NCBI RefSeq assembly: GCF_000258175.1
Contig: NZ_JH636049.1
Location: 3,945,482 to 4,009,481, forward strand
Origin: Saccharomonospora xinjiangensis XJ-54
Lineage (GTDB): Bacteria; Actinomycetota; Actinomycetes; Mycobacteriales; Pseudonocardiaceae
Reading direction: 5' to 3'
DNA: 64,000 nt
The notes beneath the pieces were generated by a model. That model had not been told where the DNA came from, ran no database searches, and saw only the letters and a program-made list of their open reading frames with translations. Made by a program: the position numbers and the translations under genes. Positions 1-13,455 of this stretch are shown here, piece after piece. Positions within the stretch are counted from its first letter, which is position 1. Each line of letters starts with the position of its first letter.

Positions 1-2
1 GC

Positions 3-1196
3 CCCGGGGTCGCCACCCGGACCGCCCTGGCAGCGCAGGGTTTCGCCGATCCACGTCCCGTCGGTGAGCCGGATCGAAGGCATCTGCGCCGGGTGCTGTC
101 CCGTGTGCAGGTCCTCCAACTCGATTCGGTCAACGTCGCCGTCCGCGCTCACTACGCGCCGCTGTTCTCCCGTCTCGGCGCGTACGACAGGGAACTCGTG
201 GACTCCGCTGCCTGGACACACAGCGCGCGCCGCCCCCGCATGCTCGTGGAGTGCTGGGCTCACGAGGCGAGCCTGGTGCCGGTGGAGGATTGGCCGCTCC
301 TGCATTCGGGAGCGAAGCCGCGAGGCTGGTGGCGGCACTACGGCCGGATCGCCGAATCCGAACCCGCTCTCATCGACGACGTGCTCGCCGTCGTGAAGGA
401 ACTGGGGCCGGTCGGTGCGGGCACCATCGAACGCGAACTGTCCGGGCCCGCGGCCAGGACACCGGGCTCGTGGTGGGAACGCTCGGACGTCAAGAAGGTC
501 TGCGAGTGGCTCTTCGGCATCGGGGAGCTGACCACGGGTGCCCGCAGGGGATTCGAGCGGCTGTACGACCTCAGCGAACGAGTGCTGCCGCCCGAGGTGT
601 TGCACCGCACGGTGGCCGCCGACGTCGCTGCGAGGGAACTCGTGGACCGCGCCGCGAGGGCGTACGGCATCGCCACCGAACCCGATCTGCGCGACTATTA
701 CCGGCTTTCACCCGAGGTGAGCAAGAGAGCCGTCGCCGAGCTCGTCGAGGAGGGAACCCTGGAACCGGTGCGTGTGGCCACGTGGCGGGCGCCCGCATAC
801 CGGCATGTCGCCGCCCGCGCACCGCGCACGGTGGAGGGCAGGGCGCTGCTGTGTCCTTTCGATCCGCTGGTGTGGGAGCGAAGCAGGACGGAACGGCTGT
901 TCGGCTTCCGGTACCGCATCGAGATCTACGTGCCGGAGGCCAAACGGGTGCACGGCTATTACGTCTTCCCGTTCCTCCTCGACGGGGCGCTGGTCGCGCG
1001 GGTCGATCTGAAGGCCGACCGCGCAGCGGGGATACTGCGGGTACAGGGCGCCTTCGCCGAGTCCGATGTGGACCTCGACAGGGTCGCGTCCGAGCTGGCG
1101 GGCGAACTCGGTGTCATGGCGTCGTGGCTCGGGCTCGATCGGGTCGTCGTCGGTGAACGCGGAGATCTGGCCCTCGACCTCCGTCGTGCGATCTGA
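3..1196 (+). CDS. YcaQ-like winged-helix DNA-binding protein (5' end missing)
   Basis: The frame is open from base 3 and continues upstream of the window, so the N-terminus is missing. The visible 397 residues include a conserved N-terminal 'VLSRVQVLQLDSVNVAVRAHY' type segment, an 'RPRMLVECWAHEASLVP' segment and an 'LLCPFDPLVWERSRTERLFGF' segment. These are typical of the HTH_42/YcaQ family, whose E. coli member unhooks DNA interstrand crosslinks as a glycosylase. The family is usually about 390-410 aa, so only a few residues are lost. A GTG or ATG inside the frame could be proposed as start (e.g. near 93), but the strong coding match before it argues against that. DNA-repair function is inferred from the family. 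The stop TGA is at 1194-1196. Confidence 0.85.
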   Translation, partial: PGVATRTALAAQGFADPRPVGEPDRRHLRRVLSRVQVLQLDSVNVAVRAHYAPLFSRLGAYDRELVDSAAWTHSARRPRMLVECWAHEASLVPVEDWPLLHSGAKPRGWWRHYGRIAESEPALIDDVLAVVKELGPVGAGTIERELSGPAARTPGSWWERSDVKKVCEWLFGIGELTTGARRGFERLYDLSERVLPPEVLHRTVAADVAARELVDRAARAYGIATEPDLRDYYRLSPEVSKRAVAELVEEGTLEPVRVATWRAPAYRHVAARAPRTVEGRALLCPFDPLVWERSRTERLFGFRYRIEIYVPEAKRVHGYYVFPFLLDGALVARVDLKADRAAGILRVQGAFAESDVDLDRVASELAGELGVMASWLGLDRVVVGERGDLALDLRRAI

Positions 1197-1250
1197 CGGG
1201 CGGCAGCTCGCACGACGGAAGCGATTGTGCCTCCGGCCATGCGCAGGAGG

Positions 1251-2102
1251 TCAGGCGCGCGTGACCACGACCCTTCCTGCGCCGCTGCGAGCGCGGACGG
1301 TCAACGCCGCGGCCTCCTGCGGTGGACTGTCCGACACGTCGAGGTCACTGTGGACACTGCCAGCGCCACTGGAGAGGTCGATCTCCGCCGTGACACCGGG
1401 CCGGATGCCGACGCGGATGTCCCCGGTGCCCGAGATCGCCTCGACGGCACCCGAGGTGGCCTCGCCGACGATGATCTCGCCACTGGTGGTGCGCACGAGG
1501 GCGGCGTCGGCGACCTCGCCCAGCCGGACCCGCGCGCTGCCGCCGTTGACGGTCGCAGGCCCCGACAAAGTCTCGATGTCGATCTCCCCGCTGCTCGTGC
1601 GCACGGTGGTGGTGCCCTCGGCCATGTCGAGGGTGACCGAACCGGAGCCGGTGTTGACGTCCGCCCCGCCACAGGCGCCGTGCACCGTCACACCGGCGAG
1701 CCGGGTGCGGGCGCGTACGTGGGAGGAGGCGGGAGCGCGGACGGTGACCGCGACCGGCGAACCCATGGGTGGGGGAGCTTTCGGGCCTCGTACCACGACA
1801 CGGTCGCCCACTTTCTCGATCCGCGTCTCCTGCACGGCGTCGGCCGGGGCGGCCAGTGGGCCACTCTGCCCGCCGAACATCTCACCGACCCAGTTCAGCA
1901 CCCCGGCCGCACCCTGAGCCCACGACGGTCCTGGCGCGTGCGCACGCCGTATCTCGACGGACACGCCCGGCTCGTCGGTGAGGCGGACCTCCACAGTGCC
2001 CGCTGTGAGGTCGAGGTCCAGCTCGACGGGCTCGTCTGCGTCGAAGGTCTGCGTGCGGACGACGTCGTTGCCGCCCTCTGACTGCTCGGTCACTCCGCTC
2101 AC
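1251..2102 (-). CDS. DUF4097 beta-helix-like protein
   Basis: This 283-aa protein is rich in short alternating beta repeats such as 'VRTSSGEIDIETLSGPATVNGGSARVRLGEV', in which motifs of the form T-x-S-G-x-I/V recur about every 20 residues. That is the signature of DUF4097/adhesin-like beta-solenoid proteins. No signal peptide or membrane segment is visible, so it is probably cytoplasmic. Its ATG overlaps the stop of the HicB-like gene by four bases (ATGA), so the two are translationally coupled. The function of DUF4097 proteins is unknown. The pairing with a small ribbon-helix-helix-type protein is common in actinomycetes and suggests one partner regulates the operon. Confidence 0.85.
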   Translation of the reverse strand: MSGVTEQSEGGNDVVRTQTFDADEPVELDLDLTAGTVEVRLTDEPGVSVEIRRAHAPGPSWAQGAAGVLNWVGEMFGGQSGPLAAPADAVQETRIEKVGDRVVVRGPKAPPPMGSPVAVTVRAPASSHVRARTRLAGVTVHGACGGADVNTGSGSVTLDMAEGTTTVRTSSGEIDIETLSGPATVNGGSARVRLGEVADAALVRTTSGEIIVGEATSGAVEAISGTGDIRVGIRPGVTAEIDLSSGAGSVHSDLDVSDSPPQEAAALTVRARSGAGRVVVTRA

Positions 2103-2638
2103 CCCCTGACCCAGCCGTGCAGGTGCGAGCCGCCGTGACCCCGGCCACCTCGCCCGTGGTGAGGAGGACCGAACGGGGAGCTGCCGTGCGGCTTGCCCTG
2201 GAGCGCGCCCTGCACCGCCTGTGCGACGAACGTGTTCAGTGACACTCCTTGCGCCGCCGCGGCCTGCTCCGCCTGGGTTTTGAGGTGCTCGAACAGGCGA
2301 AGCGTCATCCGGCTGATGTCTCCTGAGTCACCGGGCGGCGGCGGAGGCGGTGGCGGGGGAGGTGGTTGGGGTGCCTCCTGCGCCTGGCCCGCAGGGCTGC
2401 CGCCGGTGACGACCACGCGGACGTCCCGGCCGTCGAGCCGCACCTCCACCACGTGATCGGGAAGCTGGGCGGTGACCTCGGCTGCCAGGTCGGACAAGGC
2501 GTTCATCAGTGTCAGGCGGGCTGCGGGTTCCAGCGTGGCAGCGAGCACGGCCGCGGCGCGCTGGAGTTGCTCGTCGCCTGCACTGGCCGTGGTGGCAAGG
2601 CTCTCCCGCAACGTGGAAAGGTACGGATTCAGGTCCAT
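2099..2638 (-). CDS. HicB/Arc-like small regulator with polyproline linker
   Basis: A 179-aa protein starting 'MDLNPYLSTLRESLATTA'. An N-terminal helical region (about 1-75) is followed by a linker with an uninterrupted run of 11 prolines (about 94-104). The C-terminal part contains 'SRMTLRLFEHLKTQAEQAAAAQGVSLNTFVAQAVQGAL', which resembles the ribbon-helix-helix DNA-binding fold of HicB/Arc antitoxins (beta strand MTLRLF, two helices). The end is Gly/His-rich. No toxin partner of the HicA type lies beside it; the neighbour is the coupled DUF4097 gene. I chose ATG 2638 because a promoter-like pair lies just upstream and the longer frame, from 2881, runs back through the thyX promoter. It is probably a DNA-binding autoregulator; that role is inferred. 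Confidence 0.75.
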   Translation of the reverse strand: MDLNPYLSTLRESLATTASAGDEQLQRAAAVLAATLEPAARLTLMNALSDLAAEVTAQLPDHVVEVRLDGRDVRVVVTGGSPAGQAQEAPQPPPPPPPPPPPGDSGDISRMTLRLFEHLKTQAEQAAAAQGVSLNTFVAQAVQGALQGKPHGSSPFGPPHHGRGGRGHGGSHLHGWVRG

Positions 2639-2673
2639 GACACCATGGTGACACCATATGTGATGTCTTTCAA
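2639..2673 (-). promoter_or_regulatory. Promoter of the HicB-like/DUF4097 operon with a direct repeat
   Basis: Read on the minus strand, TTGAAA (2673-2668), a 17-nt spacer and CACCAT (2650-2645) sit six nt before ATG 2638, consistent with a leaderless transcript. The spacer and start region contain the direct repeat ATGGTGTCA twice (the second copy runs into the start codon). No Shine-Dalgarno sequence precedes the ATG. The repeat is a plausible autoregulatory operator for the ribbon-helix-helix protein. That assignment is inference. Confidence 0.35.
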
Positions 2674-2802
2674 GGGAGGCGAGGGCGTTGATGATGTCAC
2701 TGTGACTTCGTCGTGTCGGCTCCAAGACCGGGACGCGCCTCGCGGAGCCCACATCCGGCGGAAGTACGCTCGCGGGTGTCGAATACAAGGAGGGAGTCGG
2801 AC

Positions 2803-3555
2803 GTGGCGGAAACGGTGGCACCCAAGGTGCGGTTGATCGCGAAGACGGAGTTCTTCCCGCCTGAGGACGTGCCGTGGACAACCGACGCGGACGGAGGGCA
2901 GGCGCTCGCCGAGTTCGCGGGCCGTGCGTGCTACCAGTCGTGGTCGAAGCCGAACCCGAGGACCGCGACCAACGCGGGTTACCTCAACCACATCATCGAT
3001 GTCGGGCACCTCTCGGTGCTGGAACACGCGAGCGTGTCGTTCTACATCACCGGTATCTCGCGCTCGCTGACCCACGAGCTGATCCGGCACCGGCATTTCT
3101 CGTACTCGCAGCTGTCGCAGCGCTACGTTCCCGAGCGCGACGCGGCGTTCGTCGAGCCCGACGTCATCGCGAACGACCCCGAGCTGCACGAGAAGTTCCT
3201 CGCGGCGACACAGGCCAGCGTCGATGCCTACACCGAACTGCTCGCGGGGCTGGAGGAGAAGTTCGCCGACGCCCCCTCCGCGACTCTGCGGCGCAAGCAG
3301 GCGAGGCAGGCCGCCCGCGCTGTGCTGCCCAATGCGACCGAGACCCGAATCGTGGTCACCGGCAACTACCGGGCGTGGCGGCACTTCATCGCCATGCGGG
3401 CCACAGAGCAGGCCGACGTGGAGATCAGGGCCCTTGCCGTGGAATGCCTGCGGCAGTTGCAGAAGGCCGCCGAGAACGCCTTCGCCGACTTCACCATCTC
3501 GACACTGCCCGACGGCACCGAGGTGGCTTCGAGCCCGATGGTCGCCGAGGGCTGA
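2803..3555 (+). CDS. thyX: Flavin-dependent thymidylate synthase
   Basis: ThyX makes dTMP from dUMP using FAD and methylene-tetrahydrofolate. The 250-aa product has the diagnostic ThyX motif [14 protein letters not shown]95-H-R97 and, seven residues later, S105. This is the spacing and numbering of the M. tuberculosis enzyme, which has the same length. Start GTG 2803 is fixed by a strong ribosome binding site, AAGGAGGG at 2787-2794, eight nt upstream; the open frame extends further 5' but without coding character. It is followed after 16 nt by the ACT-domain gene and then a kinase and dapA. The order thyX-dapA-rnj-ftsK is conserved in actinobacteria. Confidence 0.96.
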   Translation: MAETVAPKVRLIAKTEFFPPEDVPWTTDADGGQALAEFAGRACYQSWSKPNPRTATNAGYLNHIIDVGHLSVLEHASVSFYITGISRSLTHELIRHRHFSYSQLSQRYVPERDAAFVEPDVIANDPELHEKFLAATQASVDAYTELLAGLEEKFADAPSATLRRKQARQAARAVLPNATETRIVVTGNYRAWRHFIAMRATEQADVEIRALAVECLRQLQKAAENAFADFTISTLPDGTEVASSPMVAEG

Positions 3556-3571
3556 GGGAGAGGATCGCACC

Positions 3572-4084
3572 GTGCGGAAGCTCGTCGTGGACGTCCGGCC
3601 GGGTGAGTACGTGGTCGCCAGGTGGGATACCGAGCGGGACGCGAGCATGGATACCGAGCGGGACGCGAGCATGGATACCGAGCGGGACGCGAGCATGGAT
3701 ACCGAGCGGGACGCGAGCGTTGATACAGCGCGGCACGGCAGGTCGGGTGGGGTCTCGCCCGACCTGGCCGCGTTGTTCGCCGCCGGCGCCGCGTTCGTGT
3801 CGGTCACGTGCAACGGCGGCGAGCTGTCCGTGGTGGGCCCTGTGGACATCGTGCCGGACGGTGCCGTCGCGGAGGCGGGCTGGCGGTTGCTCACGGTCGA
3901 AGGGCCGCTTGAGTTCACGCTGACGGGAATCATGGCCGCGCTGGCGGGGGAGCTGGCGGCGGCCGGAGTGTCGCTGTTCGCGGTGTCCACTTACGACACC
4001 GATCACGTGCTGGTGAAGGACGCCGATCTCACCCGTGCCGTTGCGGCGCTGCGGGAGGCGGGTCACGAGGTGCGCGGCACCTGA
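3572..4084 (+). CDS. ACT-domain protein with tandem-repeat insertion
   Basis: This 170-aa protein starts at GTG 3572, preceded by GGGAGAGGA (3556-3564). Residues 1-18 and about 60-170 resemble small stand-alone ACT-domain proteins (ACT_7 type). Visible features are 'GWRLLTVEGPLEFTLTGIMAALAGELAAAGVSLFAVSTYDTDHVLVKDADL', a beta-alpha-beta arrangement used in amino-acid-binding regulatory domains. Between these parts sits a hydrophilic insertion made of four copies of DTERDASM (residues 19-50). The family normally has no such insertion here. Ligand and partner are unknown. It lies directly downstream of thyX and probably shares its transcript. Confidence 0.8.
   Translation: MRKLVVDVRPGEYVVARWDTERDASMDTERDASMDTERDASMDTERDASVDTARHGRSGGVSPDLAALFAAGAAFVSVTCNGGELSVVGPVDIVPDGAVAEAGWRLLTVEGPLEFTLTGIMAALAGELAAAGVSLFAVSTYDTDHVLVKDADLTRAVAALREAGHEVRGT
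3626..3721 (+). repeat. 24-bp in-frame tandem repeat, four copies
   Basis: Four head-to-tail copies of a 24-bp unit beginning GATACCGAGCGGGACGCGAG, at 3626, 3650, 3674 and 3698. The first three are identical; the last differs only in its final codon (GTT for ATG). A decayed fifth copy (GATACAGCGCGG) follows. Each unit encodes DTERDASM, so gain or loss of copies keeps the reading frame. The near identity of the units points to recent expansion by slippage or unequal recombination. Confidence 0.95.
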
Positions 4085-4222
4085 GCTGTCTGCCCGCGCG
4101 GTTCGCGCCTGGTCCACCGCGAACTCGGGCGCACAGGGGGAACGTGTGTGCGGGACGGTCGGTCCTCCGATCGGGTGGTCTCCTCGCTACCATCTCTGCG
4201 CACGAGACGAGGGGGTTCGAGG

Positions 4223-8578
<4,356 letters not shown>

Positions 8579-8587
8579 CGAGCGGGC

Positions 8588-8728
8588 TCATTGGCTGCCG
8601 TCGCGGTGGCGGCAGGCCCGGGACCTGGCCCTGACGGTGGCCACCATGAGGGCCAGCAGGACCGTGAGGCCCTGGGTGAGCAGTGCCCTGCGGGCGCGGC
8701 GCTGTTCGGCACGAGTCGGACGGCTCAT
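8588..8728 (-). CDS. Small membrane protein, 46 aa, hypothetical
   Basis: A short frame on the minus strand beginning 'MSRPTRAEQRRARRALLTQG'. A basic N-terminus is followed by one hydrophobic stretch (about 19-31, LTVLLALMVATV) and a basic tail. It has a good ribosome binding site, AAGGGGGA, about five nt before ATG 8728. That and the protein-like layout (positive-inside charges, then a span) are the support. It lies alone between convergent rnj and the DMT transporter. I do not recognise the family; chance cannot be excluded. Confidence 0.5.
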   Translation of the reverse strand: MSRPTRAEQRRARRALLTQGLTVLLALMVATVRARSRACRHRDGSQ

Positions 8729-8889
8729 CCATCCCCCTTGTGTGTCGGCTCTTCTCGGATGTCACCCGCGCGAAAGACCGCAGCGCTCGGGGCAGTCTCG
8801 CGCGGGTGTCACCCATTTGGAAGGAGCTGGGCCGCTGTCGGTTCCCTCTCGCCCGATTTGTCCCGTGAGCCGGGTGCGGTCCTGCCCTG

Positions 8890-9906
8890 TCAGCGGGCCG
8901 TGCCGTGGTCCACGTGGTCGCCCACCGGAAGGGGTTCGGCCGCGGTGGTGGGCCCGCCCTGCGACGACGGCGCGGTGAGCTGCACCAGCAGCGCACCGCC
9001 GAGCAGCACACAGGCTCCCAGCACCTGAACCCAGACGAGGGATTCGTCGAGCAACACCCAGGCCAGGGTCGTGGCCACCAGCGGTTCGAGGAGGGCGAGC
9101 ACGCTCGCCGTCGAGGCGGGCAGATGGCGCAACGCCGTGATCCCCGCCAGGTACGCCAGCACGGTCGAGAACAAGGCGACGGCGACGAGCAACGTCCACA
9201 CCGGGGGCTGCCACGGCCCGATCTCGGCGGGGCCCGCAAGCGTCGAGGCGGGCCACGTCCACGGCGGGGCGACGGCGCACACGGCGACCGCGCCCACCAC
9301 CATGCCCCAGGTCACCATCCCGAGCGGGTGGTGACTGGCCACGCCGTGTTCGCCCAGCAGGAAGTACGCGGCCGAGCACACGGCAGCCGCGACACCCGCC
9401 GCGAGACCGAGCGCGTCGAGTGTCAGCCCCTCGTGCACGCGGGCGACCATCGCCAGGCCAAGCAGGGCCAGCCCGATCCCGGCCCACATCGGCCACGGCA
9501 GCCGCACCCTGCGCACGAAGCGCACCCACAGGGCCACCAGCACGGGCGAGGTGAACTCCAGCAGGATGGCGATGCCCACGGGAACGCGGGCGGCGGAGAG
9601 GAAGTAGAACAGCTGCACACCGGCGACGCCGAGCAGGCCGTAGCCGAGCAGCACGCGCCACTGGCCGCGCTTCACCTTCAGCAGGCTGGGCCTGATCAGT
9701 CCGACGCCGATGAGCAGGACGACGGCGGCGATGCCGATGCGGGCAGCGGCGACCTGCTCTGGTGACATCCCCGCCGTCATCGCGGGTTTGCCGAGGGCCC
9801 CCGAGCTGCCGAAACACAGCGAAGCCAGCACCAGCAGTACGATGCCGCGCGCTCGGCTCCGCGACGGCGTGCCCTGCTCCCGGGCTGCGGTACCGGACTC
9901 GCTCAC
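8890..9906 (-). CDS. EamA/DMT-family transporter
   Basis: A 338-aa integral membrane protein with about ten hydrophobic segments arranged as two EamA halves. The N-terminal half opens with 'GIVLLVLASLCFGSSGALGKPAM'; the second half contains 'WTLLVAVALFSTVLAYLAGITALRHLPASTASVLALLEPLVATTLAWVLLDE', the classic C-terminal EamA signature. It probably exports or imports small metabolites; the substrate cannot be read from sequence. I place the start at GTG 9906 because it overlaps the upstream acyltransferase stop (GTGA). GTG 9927 in the same frame would lengthen it by seven residues. Confidence 0.88.
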   Translation of the reverse strand: MSESGTAAREQGTPSRSRARGIVLLVLASLCFGSSGALGKPAMTAGMSPEQVAAARIGIAAVVLLIGVGLIRPSLLKVKRGQWRVLLGYGLLGVAGVQLFYFLSAARVPVGIAILLEFTSPVLVALWVRFVRRVRLPWPMWAGIGLALLGLAMVARVHEGLTLDALGLAAGVAAAVCSAAYFLLGEHGVASHHPLGMVTWGMVVGAVAVCAVAPPWTWPASTLAGPAEIGPWQPPVWTLLVAVALFSTVLAYLAGITALRHLPASTASVLALLEPLVATTLAWVLLDESLVWVQVLGACVLLGGALLVQLTAPSSQGGPTTAAEPLPVGDHVDHGTAR

Positions 9907-10724
9907 GGCCGCGCTCCCGGTCGCCACGGGCTGCGCCCGTCCGTGGGCCTCGTGGGATCGACGAACCTCGGAACATCAGGCTCGTCCGCACGCAGGGGAA
10001 CGAGCCCGTCGGTGATCGCGTGCATGATCGCGGCGTGCGCCTTGACGGCGTCCCCGGGACGTCCCGCCCGGAACGGCGAGAGGTCAACCGGCTCCCCGAA
10101 GTGCACGCGGAAGGTGGGCCGTCGTAGTGGTGCCGTGAGGCCGGACCTGGCGAGCGGGAGGATATCGGACAGCTTGGTCACCGTCTCGGTTCCCCAGTAG
10201 ACGGCCTCGTGCGCTCCCCACTGACTGATCGGGATCACCGGCACCCCTGCCGCGAGAGCCAACCTGGCCGCGCCCGTCTTGCCGCGCTCGGGCCACAGCC
10301 CCGGCTCGCGGCTAATGCGCCCTTCCGGATACACGATGAGCGGACCCGTCGCCAGGCGAAGGGCCTCCGCCGCCTGACCGAACTGCGCCACCGCCGACGA
10401 CGAACCCCGGTCCACCCGAAGATGTCCGCTCGCCCGCAGCGCGGGCCCGACAACCGGGGCGTCGAGCAGGCCACCGGCGAGCATGAACCGTGGCGCGAGG
10501 CCGAGGCGCCTGCACGCGGCCATCAGGACGAACGCGTCGAACACGCCGATGTGGTTGGCCGCCATGAGCAGGGGCTTCCCGCGAAGGGAACGGGGAACGC
10601 ATCCGGTGACGCGCAGCCGTCCCACCACGGAGACGAGCCCGTGATCGACGGCCAGCATCGTCCGCCACACGAGGGGGGCCTTGCCCCGTCCGGACGACCC
10701 TCGGTCGTGTTGAAGCGACACCAT
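9903..10724 (-). CDS. 1-acyl-sn-glycerol-3-phosphate acyltransferase family protein
   Basis: A 273-aa PlsC-like acyltransferase, probably acting at the membrane in phospholipid synthesis or remodelling. Motif I is NHIGVFD (the HX4D catalytic pair), motif II the Arg/Gly segment around LRVDRGSSSAV, and motif III YPEGRIS. The start ATG 10724 is supported only by a weak -10-like CATGCT (plus positions 10733-10738) eight nt upstream; there is no Shine-Dalgarno. Frames further upstream look non-coding. It is coupled to the DMT transporter downstream. A second PlsC paralogue lies at 51167-51928. Confidence 0.88.
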   Translation of the reverse strand: MVSLQHDRGSSGRGKAPLVWRTMLAVDHGLVSVVGRLRVTGCVPRSLRGKPLLMAANHIGVFDAFVLMAACRRLGLAPRFMLAGGLLDAPVVGPALRASGHLRVDRGSSSAVAQFGQAAEALRLATGPLIVYPEGRISREPGLWPERGKTGAARLALAAGVPVIPISQWGAHEAVYWGTETVTKLSDILPLARSGLTAPLRRPTFRVHFGEPVDLSPFRAGRPGDAVKAHAAIMHAITDGLVPLRADEPDVPRFVDPTRPTDGRSPWRPGARP

Positions 10725-10846
10725 GGGCGCAAAGCATGTCACGGCGGCCCGCACCCATGACACGGGGCGGGCGTGACGCTGATCAATATCACCTGTGGCC
10801 AGTGTGGCGCGCGGGGCGAACGAGGTGAAACGGCTACCGTAGGGGC

Positions 10847-13450
10847 ATGGCGAGCGGCTCGACGACACGGGGGCGCGGCACCGGGCGGACAGGCGCGGGG
10901 CGCGGAGCGCAACGCTCGGCGAAGGCGAAATCCGCGTCGGCTGCGAAGCCGGCGAGGTCACCGAAGTCGGCCACGCCGTCCGGCCGCACCACAGCGGCAC
11001 GCAGACCGCCCGCGAAACGGGCGAAGCGATCGGCGGGAGGAGCCCTCGGCAGGACACTGCGAGGGACGTGGACGCTCCTCGCCAGGGGAACCGGCGGTGT
11101 GGCCAGGACCGTCGGGCGCACGCGCGAACTCGATCCGGAGCACCGCAGGGACGGCCTCGCGCTCGGCCTCGTCGCTCTCGCGCTGGTGGCAGCCGTCGGC
11201 GTCGGCTGGGAAGCGGCGGGGCCGGTAGGGGAGGCCATCGCGGTCGGTACCCGCAGCGTGATCGGAGCCGCGGCCGTGGCATTGCCGGTGGCCCTGTTGC
11301 TGGCGGCGGTGGTGCTCATGCGCTCGCAGCCGCGTCCGGAGACCCGCCCGCGCATGGTGGTTGGAAGCCTGCTGGTGGGCCTCGCCGTGCTCGGGCTGCT
11401 GCATCTGATCAGCGGTAGGCCGCAGGAGCACGCGCAGCAGATGTACGCGGGCGGCTGGATCGGCTGGTTCTCCGGCGACCTGCTCGCCAGGGGCGTCACC
11501 GCGTGGATCGCCGTTCCCCTGCTGGTGCTCGTGCTGGCCTACGGCGTGCTGGTGTTCGCGGGAACGCCCGTCCGCCGCCTCCCCCAGCGGCTGCGCGAGT
11601 GGACGACCGAGTCTGCGGGGTCCACGGACGCGTCGGACGCGCTAGAACCGGGCGAGGGGGAGGACGGGGCGGACGAGCGGGCCCCGTCACGAACCAGGTC
11701 GCGGGGCGGCGACACTGCCGCTCCCGACGGCGACGCCGTCACCGGCGCCGACCCGGCCACCGCCCGCCTGCGCAGGCCGTCGCGAGGGCGAACGCCGAAA
11801 GCGGACGCGGACGACGCGCAGGCCACACTCGATCTCACCGCGCCGGAGGGGGAACAGGTCAGCGGCCCCGTGCCTGCTCCCTCGCCGGTCCGCAAGAAGG
11901 CGGCAGGGGCGATGGCGTCGTCACGACGGCAGGAACCCGCGCTGTCGGTCACCCGCACGGTCGAGGGCGACTACAACCTCCCCTCACTGGAACTGCTCAC
12001 ACTGGGAGACGCGCCGAAGGGGCACAGCCGCGCCAACGACGTGATGATCGAGGCAATCACCGGCGTGCTCGACCAGTTCAAGATCGACGCGCAGGTCACC
12101 GGCTTCACTCGTGGCCCGACGGTCACCCGGTACGAGGTGGAACTCGGCCCGGGCGTGAAGGTCGAGAAGATCACCGCGTTGACGAAGAACATCGCCTACG
12201 CGGTGGCCACCGAGAACGTGCGCCTCCTCGCGCCCATCCCCGGCAAGTCGGCTGTGGGTATCGAGGTGCCCAACACCGACCGCGAGATGGTGCGCCTCGG
12301 CGACGTGCTGCGCTCGCCGACGGCTGCCTCCGACGACCACCCGATGGTCATCGGCCTCGGCAAGGACATCGAGGGCAACTTCGTCACAGCCAACCTCACC
12401 AAGATGCCGCACCTGCTGGTGGCAGGCTCCACGGGCTCCGGCAAGTCGAGCTTCGTCAACTCGATGCTCGTCTCCCTGCTCTCCAGGGCGACGCCCGACG
12501 AGTGCCGCATGATCCTCATCGACCCGAAGATGGTCGAGCTCACCCCGTACGAGGGCATCCCGCACCTGATCACGCCCATCATCACGCAGCCGAAGAAGGC
12601 CGCAGCGGCGCTCGCCTGGCTCGTGGAGGAGATGGAGCAGCGTTACCAGGACATGCAGGCCAACCGCGTGCGGCACATCGACGACTTCAACCGCAAGGTG
12701 CGGAAAGGCGAGATCACCGCCCCGCCCGGCAGCGAGCGGGTCTACCGGCCGTACCCGTACATCATGGCGATCGTGGACGAGCTGGCCGACCTGATGATGA
12801 CCGCGCCGAGGGACGTCGAGGACGCCATCGTGCGGATCACGCAGAAGGCGAGGGCCGCCGGTATTCACCTCGTGCTGGCGACGCAGCGGCCGTCCGTGGA
12901 CGTGGTCACCGGTCTCATCAAGACCAACGTGCCGTCGCGGCTGGCGTTCGCGACGTCGTCGCTCACCGACTCCCGCGTCATCCTCGACCAGCCGGGCGCG
13001 GAGAAGCTGATCGGCATGGGCGACGCGCTCTACCTGCCGATGGGAGCGGGAAAACCCACCCGTGTGCAGGGGGCTTTCGTCAGCGACGAGGAGATCACCG
13101 CCGTCGTCGCCGCGACCAAGGAACAGGCGGAGCCGGACTACACCGAGGGTGTCACGGCGGCCAAGGCCGGTGAGAAGAAGGACATCGACCCCGACATCGG
13201 CGACGACCTCGACGTGCTGCTCCAGGCGGCCGAGCTGGTGGTCAGCTCCCAGTTCGGGTCAACCTCGATGCTGCAACGCAAGCTGAGAGTGGGATTCGCG
13301 AAAGCGGGCAGGCTGATGGACCTGCTGGAGACGAGGGGAGTGGTGGGTCCCTCGGAGGGTTCGAAGGCGCGGGAGGTGCTCGTGAAGCCCGACGACTTGC
13401 CGGGGGTGCTCGCCATGATCCGTGGTGACGACCCGCCGCAGGAGGAGTAG
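10847..13450 (+). CDS. ftsK: DNA translocase FtsK/SpoIIIE
   Basis: An 867-aa septal DNA pump that moves chromosome ends during division or sporulation. The first 90 residues are Ala/Arg/Ser-rich and basic. About four membrane spans follow between residues 100 and 240, then a charged linker (260-370), then the motor. Walker A is [15 protein letters not shown] (about residue 526), Walker B is [12 protein letters not shown], and the C-terminal gamma winged helix contains [29 protein letters not shown], which reads KOPS-type sites. ATG 10847 lies six nt after a -10 box TACCGT (10835-10840), implying a leaderless mRNA. menC begins five nt after its stop. Confidence 0.97.
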   Translation: MASGSTTRGRGTGRTGAGRGAQRSAKAKSASAAKPARSPKSATPSGRTTAARRPPAKRAKRSAGGALGRTLRGTWTLLARGTGGVARTVGRTRELDPEHRRDGLALGLVALALVAAVGVGWEAAGPVGEAIAVGTRSVIGAAAVALPVALLLAAVVLMRSQPRPETRPRMVVGSLLVGLAVLGLLHLISGRPQEHAQQMYAGGWIGWFSGDLLARGVTAWIAVPLLVLVLAYGVLVFAGTPVRRLPQRLREWTTESAGSTDASDALEPGEGEDGADERAPSRTRSRGGDTAAPDGDAVTGADPATARLRRPSRGRTPKADADDAQATLDLTAPEGEQVSGPVPAPSPVRKKAAGAMASSRRQEPALSVTRTVEGDYNLPSLELLTLGDAPKGHSRANDVMIEAITGVLDQFKIDAQVTGFTRGPTVTRYEVELGPGVKVEKITALTKNIAYAVATENVRLLAPIPGKSAVGIEVPNTDREMVRLGDVLRSPTAASDDHPMVIGLGKDIEGNFVTANLTKMPHLLVAGSTGSGKSSFVNSMLVSLLSRATPDECRMILIDPKMVELTPYEGIPHLITPIITQPKKAAAALAWLVEEMEQRYQDMQANRVRHIDDFNRKVRKGEITAPPGSERVYRPYPYIMAIVDELADLMMTAPRDVEDAIVRITQKARAAGIHLVLATQRPSVDVVTGLIKTNVPSRLAFATSSLTDSRVILDQPGAEKLIGMGDALYLPMGAGKPTRVQGAFVSDEEITAVVAATKEQAEPDYTEGVTAAKAGEKKDIDPDIGDDLDVLLQAAELVVSSQFGSTSMLQRKLRVGFAKAGRLMDLLETRGVVGPSEGSKAREVLVKPDDLPGVLAMIRGDDPPQEE

Positions 13451-13455
13451 CCGCC

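Noticed and set aside
2099..2638. HicB-like protein as half of a HicAB toxin-antitoxin system
   Set aside because: No HicA-like toxin is adjacent; the coupled gene is a DUF4097 beta-solenoid protein.
3626..3721. Tandem repeat as a possible CRISPR array
   Set aside because: Copies are directly adjacent without spacers and are in frame in a coding gene.
2629..3990. 453-aa minus-strand frame opposite thyX and the ACT gene, including repeated LASRSVSM units
   Set aside because: The repeat in this frame is only the antisense reading of the 24-bp repeat; the plus strand has thyX motifs and ribosome sites.
11503..13173. 556-aa plus-strand frame inside ftsK
   Set aside because: Same-strand shadow frame of ftsK; only the ftsK frame has Walker and gamma-domain motifs.
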